Shown here piece after piece: positions 23,362 through 34,110 of a stretch of DNA of 64,000 bases (position 1 is the stretch's first letter; the number at the start of each line of letters is the position of its first letter). The notes under the pieces were generated by a model. It searched no databases. It had not been told where the DNA came from and was given only the letters and a program-made list of their open reading frames with translations. The stretch covers positions 35,007 to 99,006 of the forward strand of contig JAIFAC010000455.1 in NCBI GenBank assembly GCA_026545765.1, read 5' to 3'. Source of the DNA: Plantago major. Its lineage: Eukaryota; Streptophyta; Magnoliopsida; Lamiales; Plantaginaceae. Position numbers and translations under genes: made by a program.

Positions 23362-25311
23362 CTAAACCTTAATGATCTGTTTAGGTTCGCCTGAATATGA
23401 TGATGTTGCGGCCGATGAAACCGTTCCCATCATTGCAGACTTGTCATAGGATTGGTCACTCACCGAACGAGACAACATTGATGATGATGAACCTTCCCCA
23501 TCTGCTTAATTATCCACAAACCAATATTTTCATCTTAATCACACTAATACAAGAGGAGATTAATATATAAACATCAGTTTTTGTTAACTGCAAAATAAAA
23601 GTGTGTTATTTCATTTTTCCTAACATTCTCGTGTTACTATGTTTCTACGTTGAGAAAAATTACTCATATTATAACATCAATTTTACAAATACTATGATCA
23701 ACCTTTTTCACTCCTGTCCAAACTAGACCCACAATAGATTGCGGAATAAATTCAGGGTTAAGATTTATACTTCCAACTCTACAGACCATCACAAATTTAT
23801 AATATGCAGATATTTTCAGGTACATGTGTACAAAAACTGAAAAAGATGACAAATATGTGACAAATTTGAACAAAATTAAAAACGGAGAACATAACCACAC
23901 AAAATTTGGAGCCAGTATATACTCAATTTAAAAATATACCAACATATTTTGTTAATAAAAACATCGTATTCGTTACCTTGTTAAGAAATTGCATTATTTG
24001 TAAACTATACCCTAGAAGACTCTAAAATTAAGGTATATAAGTATATTTTTACTTTTAACCATGGGTGACGAAATACACAAAGTCGAGAGACTTCTGAGAT
24101 ATGGACATAGCATGTTGTTAAGTATACATAATTTCAGTAAACATTTTATATTATTTATGATAATAAATGTTTTTTTTTTTGTTATAACCTGTAATGTTTA
24201 TGATTATAACGATAATGATGTTGGTCCCCATGAGTGTTACTAGACGAAATTACAGAAAACAGTAAAAAGAGGAAATTACCTCTAGACCCATTGAAAGACC
24301 TTTTGCAATGCAGAATAGCACCTTGAATCCCATCTTGCACCTGCAACAGCGAGTCATCACGGCGATCCGGCACCACCTTCACCGGAACCACCGCCGGTGG
24401 GACGGTGGCAGAAGCCGAGCGGCTCTTACCCAAGTGCTTCCTCACAACCTTCAATCCAGCTTGCAAATTGTTGTTCCCCTGTTTCAAATTAGTCCTCACA
24501 CAGCTAGTAACCTCCGCCTCCACCGGTATTTCCGCCGCCACATCAGACGGCGGAGAAGCCTCACCGCCACCGCTCCTCCCGCCGGAAAATTTGAGCTTCT
24601 CAACATACCTTTTGGAGGCACGAACGTAGAGGGGCTTCACCATGTTCAAGTACTTTTGCACAACTTCTTTGGTGAGCTTAATCTTCTCATCGTGAGAATC
24701 CTCGGTTTGATTTTTGGGCAGCTTGGAGCTGTTGTCTCTGGTGAAGTAAGAAACAATGGGCGCTTTTACCTCCTCTACTAATTTTAACTTGACAGTGAAA
24801 AACTTGCTACTGTGTTTTTCTTTACCTTCTGGTTTTTCTTTTTCCCCATTTCCAGATTTGGATTTCTTCAACTTGAGCAAGAGGACACGGAACTTGGTGG
24901 CGGATTTGAGTAATGAAAGCGGGATTTTGTTGGAGTTTTCTTCAATTGAGACTAGATTTTCCTTGAAAAAGAGCTCATCTGAAGCGGAAATCTTCACATT
25001 CTGCAGGTCCTCTTCTGCACACTCATTGCCATTGGTGGTGGTTTCAAGCGTCAATTTGAGGTCTTCTTCGTTGAGTGATACACATTCAGTGCTTGAATCT
25101 GTTTGGTCTTCTTCTTGTTCATGAGTGTCATTGTCATCTTGGAGGGAAAATTGGAGGTCGAAATAAGGGCCTTCTTCTTCTTGGTCGGAGGAGGAAAGGG
25201 ACTGGCGGCGGAGAGAATGGTGTTGGGAGTGGTGGCGCGTGAGTAAGTGGTAGTGGAGGAGGTGTTAGTACTGGTAGTACGCCAGTATTTCAGTAAACTG
25301 AAGGATTCCAT
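23362..25311 (-). CDS. MAKR: Membrane-associated kinase regulator (MAKR), two exons, one frame break
   Basis: Exon 1 is 25311-24280 and exon 2 is 23501-23362, joined by a GT-AG intron of 778 bases that splits one Asp codon. In order: MESFSLLKYWR at the N-terminus, EEEGPYFDLQFSLQDD, a Lys-rich middle with FFTVKLKLVEEVKAPIVSYF and TRDNSS, YLNMVKPLYVRASKRY, GLKVVRKHLGKSRSASA, VQDGIQGAILHCKRSFN, and exon 2 with MLSRSVSDQS, ending EPKQIIKV. MAKRs are plasma-membrane-associated, mostly disordered proteins that tune receptor kinases; BKI1 is the best known relative. The frame changes once between 25265 and about 25180, between the N-terminal motif and the EEEG motif. Exons total 1172 bases, one short of 391 codons, so one lost base explains it. 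A splice variant or true mutation is possible but less likely. Confidence 0.88.
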
Positions 25312-25520
25312 GGTTGGTAGAGCCAGTGAATAGCCAAATCAAGGAATGCTACTTCCTAGTGCTAAATTAAATTAAGATTATAAATTGACAAGAGGAAAAC
25401 GAACAGAAGAAGATATATATATATATACACATACACTATGATGATGATAGAGAGAGACTTCAATCAATTTTCAATAAAATCTAGGAGAGAAAGATACTCA
25501 CTTGAGTCGCGGATAATTGA
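25312..25520 (-). promoter_or_regulatory. Upstream region of the MAKR gene
   Basis: Probable 5' leader and promoter, with an AT dinucleotide run at about 25413-25426. No named element supported. Confidence 0.35.
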
Positions 25521-25766
25521 TATCTCCATTTCGCAGTAAACTTACATTTTGATTGATCGATAATCGCTTTCAATTTAATCATTAATAATTACTCATAACG
25601 ATAATAAGAATATTTAATAAAATTATATAATAAAAATTTAATTACTAGATTTTCATTATATAATTTTAATAATTTATTTATTAATATCGCTTAAGAAAGA
25701 ATTACACAAACGATACAAATGACAGTAATAAAGAAATATAACACTTTTCCTCAAATTGAGGAGATA
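25521..25766. mobile_element. Stowaway-like MITE, family A copy 2 (degenerate ends)
   Basis: The core matches the elements at 13041-13293 and 29990-30213 (tttaataaaattatataataaaaattt, aataatttatttattaatatcg). Ends TATCTCCATTT and AATTGAGGAGATA are decayed terminal repeats that still begin and end in TA. Confidence 0.7.
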
Positions 25767-26940
25767 TTATTTCTTCGTCCCATGTTACCCATTTTAACTT
25801 TTTTCGATCAACCGTTTTCAACTTTGATTATAAATTCTTAACGAACGAAATGTTCAATTAAATTATATTACGATACTTTAAGGACCAAAGTTTCATAATG
25901 ATTTAATTCAACATTTTACATTTACGCTTAAGATTAATTAGAATAAAATGAACACTATCGACCTAAAAAAAATAAAGTTAATATCGGACGTAGAAAATAG
26001 TATTTATGTATTCACGAATGAAAAATTAAAATAAATAATAATAAACAAAATATACCAAAAAATTACCATAGGGTCATTAGCTAAATTTCATTACAAAATC
26101 ATACCATTAGTTAAATCTATTTATACCTTAAATTTCCAACTTAATAACTTTGAGTTTTTTATTTGATTTTTCAATTCAAGTACTCCTGCTCCTCCAAGGG
26201 ATTTTTTGCTTAACTTCCCAAGTTAAATAGTTCCTTCCTTATTCCTTAACACGCCTATTTGATTTGTTTGAGTGTGGTTATGACAAGAAAGTAATCACTT
26301 ACTAATAACAATGTTTCATTTAGTTTCACCGATCAAGATTCTCAGCCAAAGATCTTGTGTTTCAAAGATTTGACGTTTTGTTTCTGGAGAATAAGACATG
26401 TTCTTGTTTAGAAGAAAGAACACTTACAAGTCACAACCTTAAGCAGGTTTTACTTCTTCACAAGTAGTTTGAAAAGTTTAAGTCTTGTTAGGAACTTAGA
26501 AAACCTGAGAGTTTTTTTTTACTGCAATAGCTAGTGTGAGTTCTGTGTGCCTGTTCCGTAGTTTCTGAAGCCCTAAGTGTTCTCGTTATAGTGCAAAATA
26601 GTTTTGTATGAGAATGTATCCGTTTGATAACATTTTGAAAACTCAAGCTAAATTGTACTATTAGAGATACAAAGACTTTTGTCTTATTTCCCAGCAGTCT
26701 TGCTTTTTTTCAGTTTGTACTTCTTTGTTTTCTAGCAAAAAGTACTGCTATTCTTTTAAGCAATTGTATAATTCAGTGGGCAGTATATTCAGTTAGTGAC
26801 TTAGTTAATCTACTCTGTCATAGTATATTTTCACCAGCCAAATGTGTCACCGAGACATCACTTGCCGAGAAAAGTCCTCTTCTTAATTAGCAAATTTTAT
26901 AAAGCCGCCTCAAAGAACTTGTAGTATTCTTAGTCGCAAC
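25767..26940. other. Intergenic, no gene seen
   Basis: Begins with a stretch (25860-25960) related to the hairpin repeat at 6269-6389. The part 26250-26900 is less AT-rich than its surroundings but shows no recognisable reading frame. Confidence 0.4.
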
Positions 26941-27656
26941 TAGAGGTGTCAACCGGGCCGGGCTTGGGCCGGGCCATGAAAGCCCAGAAAATTAGCTGTC
27001 CGGGCCGGGCTTTTAGAGAAATATTTAGGCCCGGCCAAGCCCCTAGCCCCATTAAAATACAGGCCGGGCCGGGCCGGGCCTATAACGGGCCAGTCCGGGC
27101 TTGAAAAAAAACTAAAATTTTAGAACTTTTAGTTTAGCGATTCATTCTTACCCATCTAACACTCACTAAAAATTGTTATGTTTTAATATGTGAAGGCTAA
27201 CATCCCTCAAATAAATTGTAAATATTTTTTCGCATTCTCCTTGTTTCAACGGTATGTCATTATCGCTTCCTTACTTCTAATGTCAAAGAGGTACTTATTA
27301 GACCCAACATGAACTCTATTAGCATTTTATATCTAAAACTTATGTAGAATTACTTATTAAACTAAGTGTACAACTTTTAATGAATGTCATACTTGTCAAA
27401 TTAAAAGAATTCTTTGATCTAACATGAACAAAATATGTAGTGGTTTAGTCAAGGTTCCTAATTAGTAAGAAAGCTTTTTAATCGCAGTGTCTTAAACTAA
27501 TACATTATGATTCAAGTCAAATACTAACTAATATGCTTACTAAATATGTCGGGCTATTCGGGACGGGCTTAAGCGGTCCGGGCCACGGGTTTTTTCGGTC
27601 AGGTCCGGGCCAAGCTTTTGTAATGGCTGGGCGGACCTGTCGTATTAGCACCTCTA
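26941..27656. mobile_element. Non-autonomous hAT element with 8-bp target duplication
   Basis: 716 bases bounded by an exact 8-base target duplication GTCGCAAC (26933-26940 and 27657-27664), the hallmark size for hAT insertions. The ends are short inverted repeats, TAGAGGTGTCAA at the left and TTAGCACCTCTA at the right. Just inside each end are clusters of GGGCCGGGC-type words (left 26955-27095, right about 27550-27630 in looser form). The interior is AT-rich and has no transposase, so movement would need a transposase supplied elsewhere. Open frames overlapping the right end (27517-27784) are by-products of the GC-rich terminal repeats. Confidence 0.88.
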
Positions 27657-28649
27657 GTCGCAACTGTTCAGCAGGTCTTCCAAAAATAAAATTACATCTA
27701 ATGGAGTTAGTCTTAATCCGGACAACCACACTTGTCCTCTCCCTCCGCCACTGTCAAGTCATCCCACCTTGCTGCTGCTCCTAGTCCACGCATTCAGGAT
27801 AGTTAATTTTAGTTTTCTTTCCCTCCTCCAAACCCACTGATTTGCTCTTTGTTTCAATATACACCCAAAGATCCAAAAAAAAAAAACTTGAAGATACGAG
27901 GATCAGTTTTGTTGTTAAGTGAAGAAGAGAACTCGAGATTGTAGAATAAAAGCTGGAGATGGATTTTGTTGGATGTAAATAATGGACTTTTGTTGAGTTA
28001 CTTGGAGTATATAAAGAACCTGCACAATATTATGCTTATTAATATGTTGGCGTGAGAGTACTCGTATGTTTGATGAATTTCATATTAATATTCTTTGTGA
28101 TACATTAATGTTATTTATATTTCTTGAATGACATTATGTAGCATTTGTCACTTGTCAGTGTTTGATGCTCAAATTCGAGAATTACAACGTTCAAGTTTGA
28201 GAAGGTTTCGAGTTTTCAAGTCGAATTATATGAGCTTTGTTAGTTTTTAAACTCGCACCCAATCTAAATTCAAATTTTCGAACTAGATTTCCTTTAACGA
28301 GCCGAGTTCTTTGCAGCAGCCCTACTTGGACAGTTGGACTTGAAGTATCAAGTGTTACACCAAATTGTTTCCCACAAAGTGCAAATTAATCACACCATAC
28401 AAGTTTGTTGAGATGTTATTACTTATTACGGTCAAAGAATCTATCGCACGCAATCGGACGCAAAACTCTAAAGTAATGAGTAATGTCTCATAGTCTAATC
28501 AAATACGTTCGTTGTAATATGTCTCATAGTCTAATACAGAATGGGTATATCTTACTTCAAACCTTACCAGTTGCAGTAAAGATTATAGCTAGGTTAATTT
28601 ATTTTTGAAATAACTATGTCGCGTGAACGTCTATCTGATAATTTGTAAG
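27657..28649. other. Intergenic, no gene seen
   Basis: No recognisable gene. The phrase taatgtctcatagtctaat is repeated in direct orientation at about 28481 and 28518. Confidence 0.4.
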
Positions 28650-29366
28650 GGTTTCTTTGATGCTAGTGAGTTCCCCGCTAGCTAGTCACCTTCTCTAAAA
28701 TTTGACAAGTATCAACTCATCTAATTCTCTTTTTTATTTTCTTGTTTTTCCAACATTTTAACCTTAACCATAGTTAGAGTCTAGCCATATTTTTAAATTA
28801 ATTTATCTGAAAATTTTGGAAGAAACATCAGATCCTGTCACATAATTTCAAAATTTCAGTTTAACACGTATTTTCATATAAGAAAATAATTTACATATAT
28901 AATTGCAAAAAATGATAAGTAAAAGGAGAAAATCGTATCTAACTTGACTCAGATCTTACATCTTCAATTAAAAATTTAAACATGTATGCACCAGATTGAA
29001 AATGAATGAGTAAGATAAATTGACTCCTGATGTCTGCTTGATGTTGATGCCATTCAAAAATCTTCTTCATACTTAACAGAAAATGGTTCAACTTTTTGGA
29101 ACAATGGGGCTTTCATCCTCAAAATAAAATTCTAGGTTGACGGATTTTGATTTTGAAAATTCAATTTGGAACTGAAATTTCGTGACGGGGTATGATATTT
29201 CTTCCAAAATTTTAAGATAAATTAATTTTAAAAACATGGCTAGACTCTAACTATGGTTAAGGATAAAATATTGGAAAAATAAGAAAATAAAAAAGAATTA
29301 AAAGAGTTGACATCATAAATTTTGAGACGCGACCAAATGTTAACCCACTAAAGATCAAAGAAACCG
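28650..29366. mobile_element. Long-TIR element (Mutator-like candidate)
   Basis: About 717 bases whose ends are imperfect inverted repeats of roughly 200 bases. The left end starts GGGTTTCTTTGAT and the right end finishes ATCAAAGAAACC. Inside, ccaacattttaaccttaacc and catagttagagtctagcc (about 28751-28785) pair with ggctagactctaactatgg and aaggataaaatattgg (about 29239-29270), and wider homology continues on both sides. Long TIRs without a transposase fit a Mutator-like non-autonomous element, but no clean 9-base target duplication was found, so the superfamily is uncertain. Confidence 0.65.
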
Positions 29367-29989
29367 ATTATAAGTTAGGTGATTTAATAAGTTTGTTCAA
29401 GTAGCAGCTTATTATAAAGTCTGTTAGAATATCAACGAATTAATTTATCAAACACATTGAATTTCAAATTGAATTTTTTAAATGCAATTGAGATATTATT
29501 GTCTTGGACTTTGATTTTCAGTTCAATTCACAATCTTACAAAACATATTCGAATCGAATATACCACTAAATCCAATGAATATTACAATGGACAACACGTA
29601 CACACAAAAATCTAAAACTTTAATTTAATTGATTTATTATTATTATTCACGAATTTGAGATTATAAATGGGTGCGCCAAACAACGGCATATGGTGAGAAC
29701 GGAGTAGTAGGTGAGTGAGAGGAAAAGCAGCAATGTAGTAGTAGGGTAGTAGCTGATTAAATTTGTATTACTTGCTGATGTGTGGTGAAATCGTGAAAAT
29801 GAAAGACAAGTGAGGTTTGGGTCATGTGATGGGACTGAAATATGTCAGTGATTCGTAGCGCAAAGCAACGTACGTATCGTTTGGTTTATCCCAACAAACA
29901 TTAAACATACATCTACAATTCTACATCGCTCTCCCTCTGATGCAAGTACTCCAATAACGACAACTCTCACGTTATGGGTTTTTAAATAC
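29367..29989. other. Intergenic, no gene seen
   Basis: AT-rich with a GA/GT-rich patch at about 29690-29760. Nothing recognised. Confidence 0.4.
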
Positions 29990-30213
29990 TACTCCCTCCA
30001 TTTCGTAAATTATTTTCGAGCTGATTACAATTATTTATAACGATAATAATAATAATTTAATAAAATTATATAATAAAATTTTAATTACTAAATTTTCATT
30101 ATATAATTTTAATAATTTATTTATTAATATCATTAAGAAAGAAATTACACAAACACTTGACAAATAATCGCAGTATCAAGAAACGTAACAATTTTTCCTA
30201 AATCAAGTGAGTA
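29990..30213. mobile_element. Stowaway-like MITE, family A copy 3
   Basis: Starts TACTCCCTCCATTTCG and ends AAATCAAGTGAGTA, imperfect inverted ends beginning and ending in TA. The core is the same as in 13041-13293 and 25521-25766. Non-coding. Confidence 0.72.
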
Positions 30214-31109
30214 GATAAATTAATTTTAAATTATAATGTTATATTGTTTGTAGTCGAAATTAAAGGATACTCAATGTTCATTTTATATATACAAATCAGT
30301 CAGCACCACACAAAGTAAAAACTAGTTGGAAATAGTACTTGAAAGGTTAACCGTTTAAATGTACGTTGCATCAACGTATCATACAATCAACAATTAAATC
30401 TAACTAGAATGTGCGGAAATAATGTTCTAAGAAATTGCATCAAAATTTTACTTTATACTTTATTCACTATTCGTCATACTTTTATTTATTCGACCTTACA
30501 TTTTTAAATTATTTAATTTTAATTTAGTTTGGTACAGAGGAGTATTATATTACTGGTAAATATGTGATGAATATCCTTTTACAGTACAAACTTCATATAG
30601 TCAGTTATATTGTCAGGAAATATTATTATAACGAATTTATTTCTAGCTAGAATTTTATGTTAAAAATATTTTCTTGTAAGCATTAATAATCGAAATTGAT
30701 ATATACTAGGCAATTTTTGTTAACGACAGAGTAAAAATGTATTATTGACAGGCTTTTGCGTCACATTTTTACATTTTTGAAATGCAGTTAAATAAACGAA
30801 TCTTTCTATATCAATTCTTATTAATAATTGATGTGATTACTACTCAATATTAACATCTGGAAAGTATAGTAGAGTAACAATTCAACCACAAAAAGATCCG
30901 GCCTCTTCAGCCTAAGCAACGTCCTTTTCTCGTAAAAAGAAAGAAAACTGTCGCCATTAGTATTAAACCATGTACCTATCGACCTGCAGGTACCGAGTAT
31001 ATATATTGACGGCAACGATGATAACAAAATAAATTCATTAACTGTGATTAAAAGTTCCATCCAAAATTAAAGAAAATAAAAGGAGTTGTTTTGAATTAGT
31101 AGGATCCGC
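30214..31109. other. Intergenic upstream of the GT61 gene
   Basis: AT-rich. The short minus-strand open frame at 30821-31060 has no family features. Confidence 0.4.
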
Positions 31110-33132
31110 ATGGAATTTAAATTGGCAAGTGTCGCAAAATACAAAAGAGGACCCATATCTGCACTACAAAACTTGCAGCCCAAGCTATGAGAATCCTACA
31201 ATATCAGATACTAATCATGAATTTGCGCGTAAATTGTTAATTTTGTGTATTTGTAAATCGATCATTGTAGATACTAATCACAATGCATCAATCTTTTTAC
31301 GCAGACTCGTAACTTTCCGGACTCTCAGGAGAGTTTCTCTGTCTGCACTGAGGATTAGAGAACTGCTAAGGGGAGCATTTCTTGGTTGCATCACTCTCTT
31401 ATTTACCACCTTCTACGCTCTTCACAAGTATAATCCCGCGCCTCTACTAATTTCTTGTAAGAACAGCTCTTTTTCACGATATTTACCAGTATTGTCGCCT
31501 TTACTAACTACCTATATTCACACTTTTTAATCTTGTAGAAATGGGGACAAAAACGTTGTGGCTTTATCATTATAAATGAAATGCCTTAATTAGAATTGAA
31601 CAAGCATCAGATGACAAAACTAACCCAATACGTCACAAGTTACCAGATTTTCATGTTGGGGGTCATTTACATTTTTTCTTATTAGAAATTAAAAACACCA
31701 TTTTGCAGGGAATTTGGAGTTGTCAAACGCCACGATCCCCCAAATATTGCCTCCGAGTGCAGATGTCATGGGCAAAGAATTGCCACCGTGTGAGATTCGT
31801 AACATACATTAAAATCGGCATGTTTATATGTGATTTGACAATATTATTGTTCATGACCAAGAATAAATATGTTCTCATTATAGATTCTAGCTTTGGAAAC
31901 CTGCAACCACGTTATAATTATTTCAGCACTGCAAGGTCAGATGTGTACGAAATGATGGGGGATATAAGAGTAAAGGTTAGACTTTTTAGTCATCATCTCA
32001 CCCTCTCATCAGAATAAATGGACCAGTATACAGCAGAGAGAGACCAAGTAAGACCGGGGTCGAATTTTTCAAGAGTAAACAGCAGCTCAGCCACCATTCA
32101 CATGTTGTCACAAGGCGAAAACGTCACTTCAATCTTCCTAAAACCATATTCTAGGAGGCGGATGATGTGGCAATGGGAACCGTCAGGACATGGGAAATCA
32201 TCCAAGGAGCAAATGTGACATTAATGCCCAGTTGTACGCAAAATCTGACTAGTCCGGCAATTGTTTTCTCCACTGGAGGCTACAGGGGAAACAATTTCCA
32301 TGACTTCAATGACATTCTTCTTCCGCTCTACATGACTGCAGGACAATTCAACGGAACAGTCATCTTTCTTGTAACTAACATAGTAGATTGGTGGATTCTC
32401 AAACACAAGACAATCCTGGACAACCTCTCCAACTATATTGTCATGGATATCGACACTCAGAATGAAGTGCTATGCTTCACTAAGGTGATTATCGGTCTCA
32501 AAGTGGACAAGGACATGAGTACACATCATCCATCACCACCACATTATTACATGTTGGACTTTGCTCAGTTCCTCAGAAGCACTTACTCTCTTGAGAGAGA
32601 ATCCATTGATGATTTCCGCGGTATTAGGCTACCTAGGATGCTTATCATTTCAAGGCAGGATACTCGACATATAACCAATGAAGGCGAAGTGGTTGATGTA
32701 GCTAAAAGTGTGGGATTTGATGTGGCAGTGAAAGAAATGGGTCATAATATATATTCGAATGCGCAATTGCTGAATTCTCACAAAGTGATGGTAGGAGTAG
32801 TTGGCGCTGGACTTACCAACATGCTTTTTCTTCCAAAAGGTGAGGTTGTGATACAAATTGTGCTCTTTGGACTGGAGATCTTACCTCATTATTTTGACTT
32901 GCCACCAAAAGATTTGAATTTGAGGTACATAGGATACAATGTGAATTTAAACGAAAGCTCACTGTTCGGGAAGTACCCACTTGACAGTGAAGCCTTTACA
33001 GATCCTGGAGCAATTATGGACAGAGGATATCAAGGTTTTAAGTCTATATACATGGATAACCAAGATGCAAACCTTGATTTGAGTAAGTTCAGAGAAACAC
33101 TTCTGAAAGCCAAGGAGCTACTTGAGATGTAG
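31110..33132 (+). pseudogene. GT61 glycosyltransferase (DUF563), disrupted
   Basis: GT61 enzymes are Golgi type II membrane proteins that add xylose, arabinose or GlcNAc to glycans. A first exon of uncertain start ends at 31456 and encodes a membrane segment (GAFLGCITLLFTTFYAL). It splices in frame to 31709, a stem region (NLELSNATIPQILPPS). Probable further introns lead to TARSDVYEMMGDIRV near 31930-31975, where the Cys usual in this motif is Tyr. The long final part reads VNSSSATIHMLSQG, FLKPYSRR, then after a one-base frame break at about 32152-32160, MGTVRTWEI, IVFSTGGYRGNNFHDFNDIL, SRQDTRHITNEGEV and the GT61 signature VVGAGLTNMLFLPKGEVVIQ, ending at 33132. The catalytic half is nearly complete. 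The missing start codon, the unresolved junction near 31978-32072 and the frame break argue for a pseudogene, but sequence error could explain part of it. Confidence 0.8.
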
Positions 33133-33855
33133 TTCATTGCTCCAGAAGAAATTCCTTTATACGTGAAATGAAACAAAATAAAATGAACATCTGATTCAAG
33201 GTGGTAATTCAACAGGAGGACTTCCACCGCTTCATAGTATGAAAATTTTATACACAATATTTATCATGAAATTAATGTTCTCATCCAATAGGCTACACTC
33301 CCAGTTTTATGCAAGGAACTAGAAATTCTAATAGAACAAATCTATAAGACTATAACCATTGTGCAGAAGGCATTTAAGTCAATTGTTTCGACAGTAATTC
33401 TGGACCATGTATGCATACTCTACTACTTATCATTCATAATGAAATTATATAAATGAAAAAGAAAAAAAAGAGTTAGAAAAATGGGAAAAGGAATTGAGAA
33501 GGAAAATACCACTTCTAAACTTGATGCATAAGAAAAGTTGCCTTTCGTTTTTCCATTTCTCCCTGCGTCCTGAAGCATTTCATATAATAATCGTTGAAGC
33601 CAACAAAAGATGGATCAAACAGCATAAACAGACAGTATGAAAATTACCTTCTTTCAAGCCTTTCCATCCCATTCTTTATAAAACTCTTCCAAGAATTCCT
33701 CCATAAATTTGTGCCTTTTTTCTGCTCTTCTTTGACCAGCCTGAAGTTTTATAGCAATGATAACATTCATTCTCCAACATCAAAAGTACATCTTGTCCAA
33801 GATATGCTGTAATACAATATTCGATTCATGCATATGGTTCCATGATGCTATGTTA
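33133..33855. other. Intergenic, no gene seen
   Basis: 3' flank of the GT61 locus and downstream flank of the HD-domain gene; nothing recognised. Confidence 0.4.
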
Positions 33856-34088
33856 TACTCCCTCCATCCCATATTCAACTTCTCATTGAGCTGAGCACGA
33901 AGTTTTAAGACTGAACTATATAGATAATTAAATTTAGAAATGTAAGGTGGAATGAACAAAAGTATGAAAGAGAGTGAATAAAGTGGGAGAGGGAGTGAAC
34001 AAAGTAAGAAATATATTTTCCATTTAAGGTATGGGAAGTTAAGATTGGAACAAAAAAGGGGAAAGTTGTGATCGGGACGGAGAGAGTA
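33856..34088. mobile_element. Stowaway-like MITE, family B
   Basis: Starts TACTCCCTCCATCCC and ends GGGACGGAGAGAGTA; inverted ends begin and end in TA. About 233 bases with an interior unlike family A. It lies 22 bases beyond the stop codon of the HD-domain gene, so it probably forms part of that gene's 3' untranslated region. Confidence 0.78.
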
Positions 34089-34110
34089 TAACAATACGGA
34101 TGGATATGCT

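Noticed and set aside
24308..25124. Plus-strand open frames across the MAKR gene
   Set aside because: They are antisense shadows of the minus-strand exon 1, which has clear MAKR motifs and splice sites.
27517..27784. Open frames of 70 and 83 codons
   Set aside because: They overlap the GC-rich right end of the hAT element and run past the target duplication.
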